NCBI GenBank assembly: GCA_030549335.1
Contig: CM060194.1
Span: forward strand, 62,276,547 to 62,340,546
Length of the DNA stretch: 64,000 bases
Source: Pontederia crassipes
Taxonomy: Eukaryota; Streptophyta; Magnoliopsida; Commelinales; Pontederiaceae
Direction of reading: 5' to 3'
Part shown: positions 57,857-64,000 of the stretch, piece by piece
How positions within the stretch are numbered: position 1 is the first letter of the stretch
How the letters are laid out: the number at the start of each line of letters is the position of its first letter
Translations under genes and position numbers: made by a program
The notes under the pieces: generated by a model
The model's input: only the letters and a program-made list of their open reading frames with translations
Database searches by the model: none
What the model was told of the DNA's origin: nothing

Positions 57857-59693
57857 AAGAAGAAATGGATATATTGAGATTTTTTTTAGCTTATTATGTT
57901 TGGTTGCTTTGGGTTAAATTTTACATAAGAAATTAAGCTATATTATTAAACATTTGGATTGACTTTATTAATCAAATATTTGCTTCACCCTTGCTCATTG
58001 GTCAAACAGCTGGTCAAATTTATCCTTGCCAAACGCGATTGCACCGAAATGTCTCAAGAAACAAACAAAAGAATGAAAGATCGAAGCCCTCTTCCGAGCC
58101 TCCAAGGCTATAAAGGGTATTTCTTACGTCCTAATCAGTAATCACAAGGACGATCATCAAATTGAGATAAATATTAGACTCTTGACTCTCTTTTAAACAG
58201 TGCAAAGTAAGTTGACCTCAAAATATCTTAAACTTAATCAAGGAGTTTGGTACAATCGAATAACGAGTTTATGTTCTCAAATCGTTCAATTCTCAAAAGT
58301 CAATCATCTTGAGCAAGATTTATTCATATTACTTTCGTCCAGACAGTGAATTAATCATGCATTAATTAGCATTGTACGGATCATGACCGAAAAAATTTCT
58401 CAACTTAGATCGAACCGGATTAATTTGAACCATGGAGTTGATAATAAAATATGTTTTAAAACTTTCTTATATATATGGTCTATTATTAGTAGGTCACGCA
58501 CATTAATATCCATAGGAAAAAAAATGGAGAAATCCACCAAATGTTTCTCTCTATATCTATATTGACATTATGCTTTGATTTGTTATACTAAATAATCTAA
58601 GGAGGGCTGATTTAAATTTTAATTCTAAAATTTATTTATGAACACACTAAACTGATAAAATTTTAGAAAGCTATTTTCTTTTTTTTTTTCTTGACAACCC
58701 TCGCAGTAGGAGGTCGTCGCCCCATTGCGTGTCGTCGACGAGCAGGTGGCGACTTCCTCTGTTGCGCGTCCTCGGCGAAGAGAGGGTGCTCCCCCTACTT
58801 CGGGCAGCCAGGCGAACCCGTCAAAGGTAAAGGGAAGGCGTCCATTTTTCAAATTTTGTATAATATTATATTATTATTTTAATTATAAATATTCTGTCAC
58901 GTAAGTTAAATGATCCGATAGTGACCTATGCAGTCGAAATGATATTTGACGAAAGAAATTAGTAGTTGGAGGATAGTTTAATTATAAAATAAAGTTAAAA
59001 AAAAAGATAAAATTCGAGGACATTTAGTGAAATTAATTTTGTGTTGGTGGTCCACCCAAGATGAAAATTATTCTCACTCTATTAATAAACCTTAATTCCC
59101 TATTAGAACAAATTGACTAAATCTCAGAATAAAAAACATACAATCGGTGAGGGTCCAAAGCTCCATGGAGTATGTATGGCCTCCTATGATGATGTGGCGA
59201 ACTATGTCAAATATAAACAATTTTCAAAAGTGGAGTAGTAGTAACTTCTCCTCGTTTAAGTAGAGATCGAGTTTGAGTTGAATGTTAAAAAAAAAATTTG
59301 TTGAAAACTTCATTTGTGGTTGACGATCACGCGATTCAAAATAATTTTATTAAATTAGTTGAGCTCGATGATAAATTATTCTTTTAATTTGTAATTAGTG
59401 CACTTAGTAACTTCGTATTGATTGAATAGTTTGTTGACTATCGAATAAAAAATGAAAAGTTGATTGTCTCAACTAATTTAATAATACAATTTTAATTTAT
59501 TTTAACATCGAGAATGATGTCCACGCGTTTATTTTGTTTTATTTCCATTCCGTTGGGACGCTCGCGTCGACGCCATGTTGCGTCATCGCAAGTTTCAAAT
59601 CACCTTGGCTTGCATTTATGCCCCGTCTCTGAAACTTAATTACCATATTTATATCGCATTTGTGGAATGGCAATCTTTTGTTTTGCTTTTTTT
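57857..59693. other. AT-rich intergenic region
   Basis: No gene is recognised. A GC-rich island at about 58695-58830 has open frames on both strands but no domain. Confidence 0.45.
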
Positions 59694-60259
59694 TAGGGGT
59701 GAGCACGGGCCGGGACGACCCGGTCGCCCCGGCCCGGCCCGACCCGGATGTTCCGGGTTTTTTCCCGACCCGGTTACCAACCGGGTCGGGACCGGGTCTC
59801 ATTTCCTTGAGACCCGGCCGGGACCGGGTCGGGACCGGGTCCGGATTATTAAAACCCGGACCCGGTCCCGACCCGGTTAAATATATAATATTAATATTAA
59901 ATTATTTTTAAATAATATATTTATGTTTATTTTAAATAAAATTAATATTTTATTTGATATATATCTTAAATATATATTATTTTATATTATCATATATATA
60001 TAATTTAATTAATAGTTATCGTATCTATATAATAACATTAATTTTCTTACTATTCGATTTATTATATTATATTTTTATGGTCAAACCGGGACAACCAGGA
60101 ATTCCCGGTTTTTGTCCCGGTTTGACCGGGACGACCCGGTCCCGGACCCGACCGGGACCGGGTCCGGGACCGGGTCTGCATTTTCAAAAACCCGGAGCAA
60201 ACCGGGTCGGGACCGGGTCGGCCGAAACCCGGTCCCGGACCCGGTTTTGCTCACCCCTA
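59694..60259. mobile_element. hAT-type MITE with GC-palindromic arms
   Basis: Terminal inverted repeats TAGGGGTGAGCA and TGCTCACCCCTA are bounded by a perfect 8-bp duplication, CTTTTTTT (59686-59693 and 60260-60267), the hAT signature. Each GC-rich subterminal arm, 130-190 bp long, consists of many copies of ACCGGGTCGGG and its inverse. A 190-bp core is almost pure AT. There is no coding capacity. The Arg/Pro/Gly-rich open frames here are artefacts of the repeat. Confidence 0.85.
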
Positions 60260-62735
60260 CTTTTTTTTCCTCTCGTTTCATAATAAATAAAATACATGGA
60301 TGGGAAAAAGTAATCAAATTCTCTCTTAATAAAACGTTAGCCCGAGATGAATTGATATTTTTATTTTAGTTATGTGTTATATTATGTAAAATGACTTTTT
60401 TTATTAATATCTTTTTCCCCAATTGTCATGCTAAAGCTTTCAAAATATGTTTGGCAATGGCTCAAGCATGTGATATTGATCATATGTTAATTCATTAAAT
60501 TAATATTTTAGTTTAATCGTCAACTTTTAATAATTATATACCAAGCAACTTTTTTGTGGCAAATTGGATTATAGAACTATTTATAAAACTGATGATATTA
60601 GAAACTTTCAATAATTCAGGATAAAATAATTTTCCCCCGGGAAGTTTAAAAAGAATTGAGATGGAACGATTATGGAGCTATTTGACTAAAGTCAGTCAAT
60701 AAGAAATTTTAAAGTTTTCTTTTTATTTATTAACTAAAAAAGTTAATAAACATTTATTTTACCTGTTTATAAGTTAGGAATAAAGTTGAGTACCTCACCT
60801 TATGTTGTAGGAGAAAAAAAAGTTAATCAATTTGATCAATAAATATATTATTTTGTTCTTTCACATCTTATCTTTTTTATGTTGTAATATTAAGTAAGTT
60901 TTTTTATTATGTGATTAAAATAATAACTTATAATTTTTTTATTAAGAAACATTTAAGTGCTTATCTTTAAAATCAACTTACTTCATATCAGCCAAGCCAA
61001 TGAGAACTTGGGGTAGGCTAAGATGAACGCTTATCCCAAATCACATTGATTTAATTTTTCAAAAATTTATATTGAGAAAAATTTTACTAAATATCCTTCA
61101 ACTTTGATATTTTTCTAACTCTACCTTCTAATTTCACTTTATAATTAGACTATCCTTCATCTATCAATTTATTTCACCAAATTCCATTTTGACCTACGAT
61201 CAATCGTTCTCCAGTTGCATTGTCGAGATGGCATGGTCACGTAGGTTATTTATCTCTGCTTCACGTGAGCAACTACCATCATGGCATCATTAAAAAAATA
61301 AATAGTAATTTTAAAAATAAAAAAGAGGGTGCCGCCCCCTCTAGCAGGCTCATCGACGGTAGAGAGAGGGGGTGGAACCACTAAACTATGATGAGATGGG
61401 AGTCCCCTGAACTATCATCGAAGTAGTAGTGCACAACCCGACTTCCAAGCTCCTGCTAGATAAACTCCTCCCTCCATTTCATGATTTTGGGGTGGTTCTC
61501 ATCCATGGCCCGATCAAAATCACAACTTTGTGATCATGCCTCCAATCCTATCCTGATACACACGGTAAACTTCATCAAACCCAGTTAAGCGAACCCTTAA
61601 TAATAGAAAAAATGTTTCTTCAAAAATTTATACTGAGGGGACTTCCGATGACCGCAAGATCGCGCCTTTCCTACAAAACATGATAGCAACATTCCATTGC
61701 TATGTTGCGTACACATTCGATGAAAACCCTACAAAGCTTAGTTGGATCCCAATCAACGTCGCCAACAGAGCCAAGAAGCACAAAGATTTCCCCTTGTTGG
61801 TCGGATTAGTAGATTAGATGGTCATCCCCATCGAGCACTTATAGCTTAAAGAGGAAAGGTTCATCGCAGTGGAGTCCATCCTTCGATTTCAGAGAGAAGC
61901 TCAGTGCCAAAGAGGTACCGAGGAAACAAAACCCCCTAGATGTCTCTTTCGACAAGAGGTCCTTAAACAATTGTGGTATCGAGGAGAAGAAGCTAGTTCA
62001 ATGTCGGTTGTGACGAAGAGTAAGAAAGAAGCGATGGAAGCGTCGTTTCCTCCTCCTCTCTATTTTTCAGCAGACGTCGCATAATGGGCGACATCCCCCT
62101 CTATCCTTGCGCGTGCATTGATAAAATTGGTCCAAAATTGTGTTCGCATTCAAATTTCTCTTATGGTAATCCAATTCACTTATCACATATCTAATTTTGA
62201 ATACATGTATAGTAATTTAATGGGGTACTCCCAACTTAAGTTAGGAGCACCATGCTACATATCATCATCATCGACGGATCAACGATGAAGGGTAGATTAG
62301 TAGAAGCATAGTTTAGCGCCATCAAACGTACAGTTCAGTGCCGATTTACCATCTAATATGCGGTTTAGTGCCGATTGAGACTCCTCCTCTCCGCTTGCTC
62401 TGCCTAGAAGCATTACATAATTATTTCAAGTGATCTCTCTCCCCAAGTTGTAGCACTTGCCCTTGCTCTCTCTAACATTGTCCTTGCTTCGCCCAATTGC
62501 TCTCCACTTGCATTTGACATGTGCAGGTTGCCCTTTGCCCTCACTAGTGAACAATCATCGTTGTTGGCAGCTCGAACCTTGCCGCTCATCGATCTCATCT
62601 TGCAGTAATCCTTGGTTGATCAAGCGGGCATGGAGTCCAAATCAAGTGACAAGGAAATCGAACGAGTGGGTAGGGCAATAAAATGAAACAAAAAGAAGAT
62701 CCGGTGAGGGAGGAATGGAGGTGAAATCAAGCAAT
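60260..62735. other. intergenic region without recognised gene
   Basis: AT-rich to about 61200, then more mixed. At about 62310-62385, a unit like GTTTAGTGCCGATT recurs three times imperfectly. An open frame at 61869-62084 has no domain I recognise. Confidence 0.45.
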
Positions 62736-64000
62736 TGTTGGAGTTGATGAATACTTCAGGGCCCCTTGTTTCTCACACCGAGTTCGCCCACGTGAGCTTA
62801 GGGGAACATGAGTATTATATACACAATTGCCTGTGTTGCTGGCGTGCGAACAAAAGGGAGGGTTCGGGAGACCCCGCCCCCCGACGGCTGGGCTTTTGTT
62901 TAGCCGGCCCGTGTGGTTCGGATTAGATTTTCTCTCTATTTTATTTGGGTTTTAAACTCGGTTTGGAGAGCCTTATATATAGCATATTTTCAGATGTAAT
63001 CTGTGTGGCGACTGTAAACCTAAAAGTTATAGTGGAACCTCTTTGCAGGACGTAGCCCTAATCTCAAGGGTGAACCTGTGTAAATTCGTATGTTTTTCTC
63101 TAATTTTCTTGCAATCTCTCTGCGATCTTCTCTCCCTATTGTCGAATTTTCCTATCAATTAGTATCAGAGCATAGGTTGTTCGAGGAGTTAGGGTTTATT
63201 CGATATGTCAGGAGGATCGCGGATTGAGATAGAAAATTTTGATGGAACACGATTTGATCTCTGAAAGATGAAGATGGAGGATCTCCTCTGTGATCGAGAT
63301 CTTTGAACGGAAATAGAGAAGGAGAGGCCAGGCATGGAAGCGGCGAAGGTCGCGGATGGGGCTTCCTCCAATCAAGCAGATCCAAAGGCGATCGAAGAGT
63401 GGGATCAGATTGATAGAAAGGCAAAAGGTGTGATTCGACTTTGTCTTGCGGATTCAATTCTTACGAATGTGATGAGCGAACCTACGGCCAAAGATCTATG
63501 GAGGAAGTTGGAATCGCTATATCAAAGTGAGTTACTGTTTAACAAGTTATTTCTGAGGAAGAAACTGTGCAATCTTCAGATGCATGAGGGTGACTCGTTC
63601 TTTACTCATCTTTATAACTTTAACACGGTGACTAGTAAACTTGTATCAATTGGTTAAGTTTCAAGATGATGATAAGGCAATAACATTACTCTATTCGTTG
63701 TCAGATTCATGGGACATTCTAATTGTCATGATTGGTGACGGGGATAAAGAATTCGTATGAAAGCGTATGTGCTGCCTTATTATCAGAGGAAATATGAAGA
63801 AAGGTATCGGCAAGTTCTGATAAAGAGGCACTGACGGCTAGAGGAAGGCAACCAGAAAGGACTCAGAATCAGAGAGGGTCCAGATCCAAATCTCGTGGGT
63901 GTTCGAAGAGTAGAGATAAGAAGATGCAATGCTAGAGATGTCAAGAGTGGGATCATTTGAAGCGAGATTGCAAAAACAAGCCGGTTCATAAGAAAGAAGC
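62736..64000 (+). mobile_element. Copia element, 5' part, continues past window
   Basis: A 422-bp LTR (62736-63157) begins TGTTGGAG and ends CCTATCA. A primer-binding-site-like TTAGTATCAGAGCAT follows directly. The gag-like region from about 63205 shows the Copia gag (UBN2-type) features W..ID..A...I..CL, AKDLWRKLESLYQ and L..KKLCNLQM, and near 63920-63980 a zinc-knuckle-like CQ...HLKRDCKNK. It is broken, with a few breaks already within the gag. The rest lies beyond the window, so age and completeness cannot be judged. Confidence 0.85.

Noticed and set aside
59539-60369. Open frames rich in Arg, Pro and Gly on both strands
   Set aside because: They are produced by the CCCGG/ACCGGGT repeats of the hAT MITE; no domain and no codon bias.
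61869-62084. Open frame of 71 codons in the right-hand intergenic region
   Set aside because: No domain, no supporting exon structure and a repeat-like neighbourhood.

Overview
The window looks like nuclear DNA of a flowering plant. The genes are split by many AT-rich GT-AG introns, and the encoded proteins are plant-specific or plant-typed: a chloroplast PDZ/TPR thylakoid protein, a 411-residue plant glutamate dehydrogenase, an A20/AN1 stress protein and a GH17-CBM43 glucanase. The GC-rich first coding exons of the TraB and MET1 genes, against AT-rich introns, lean towards a monocot, but that is only an inference.

The left and central parts (1-51.4 kb) are gene space. In order: the 3' end of an IDM1-like nuclear acetyltransferase gene (+, 401-7866); a complete 40S ribosomal protein S18 gene (+, 10186-13161); a complete NAD(H) glutamate dehydrogenase gene (+, 16719-21548); a complete MET1/ZKT thylakoid gene (-, 23591-30109) with an RTE-type LINE in one intron; a complete TraB-family gene (+, 32102-39150); a mitochondrial ribosomal protein L27/L41-like gene that looks decayed (-, 40628-41345); an A20/AN1 zinc-finger gene (+, CDS 47855-48358); and a GH17 beta-1,3-glucanase with a CBM43 domain (-, 49342-51409). 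These are independent housekeeping, organelle, stress and cell-wall genes. I see no operon-like cluster or shared pathway. GDH and MET1 are convergent, as are the A20/AN1 gene and the glucanase. MET1 and TraB are divergent, and so were the L27-like and A20/AN1 genes before a Ty3/Gypsy element landed between them.

The right part (51.5-64 kb) holds no recognisable host gene. It contains AT-rich DNA, two inverted copies of a Copia-like non-coding LTR element, a foldback element, a GC-palindromic hAT-type MITE and the 5' part of a Copia element that runs off the end.

I did not find a convincing undescribed biological system. The most unusual signals concern transposition: a 104-bp direct repeat flanking the RTE LINE; many tail-only LINE insertions of 12-50 nt with target-site duplications; a miniature RTE derivative with the same 3' end as the full LINE; a 1-kb TRIM-like element with a perfect 5-bp duplication; and a hAT MITE whose arms are built from a short CCCGG/ACCCGG-type repeat. 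All exon borders are read by eye from frame continuity and GT-AG sites.
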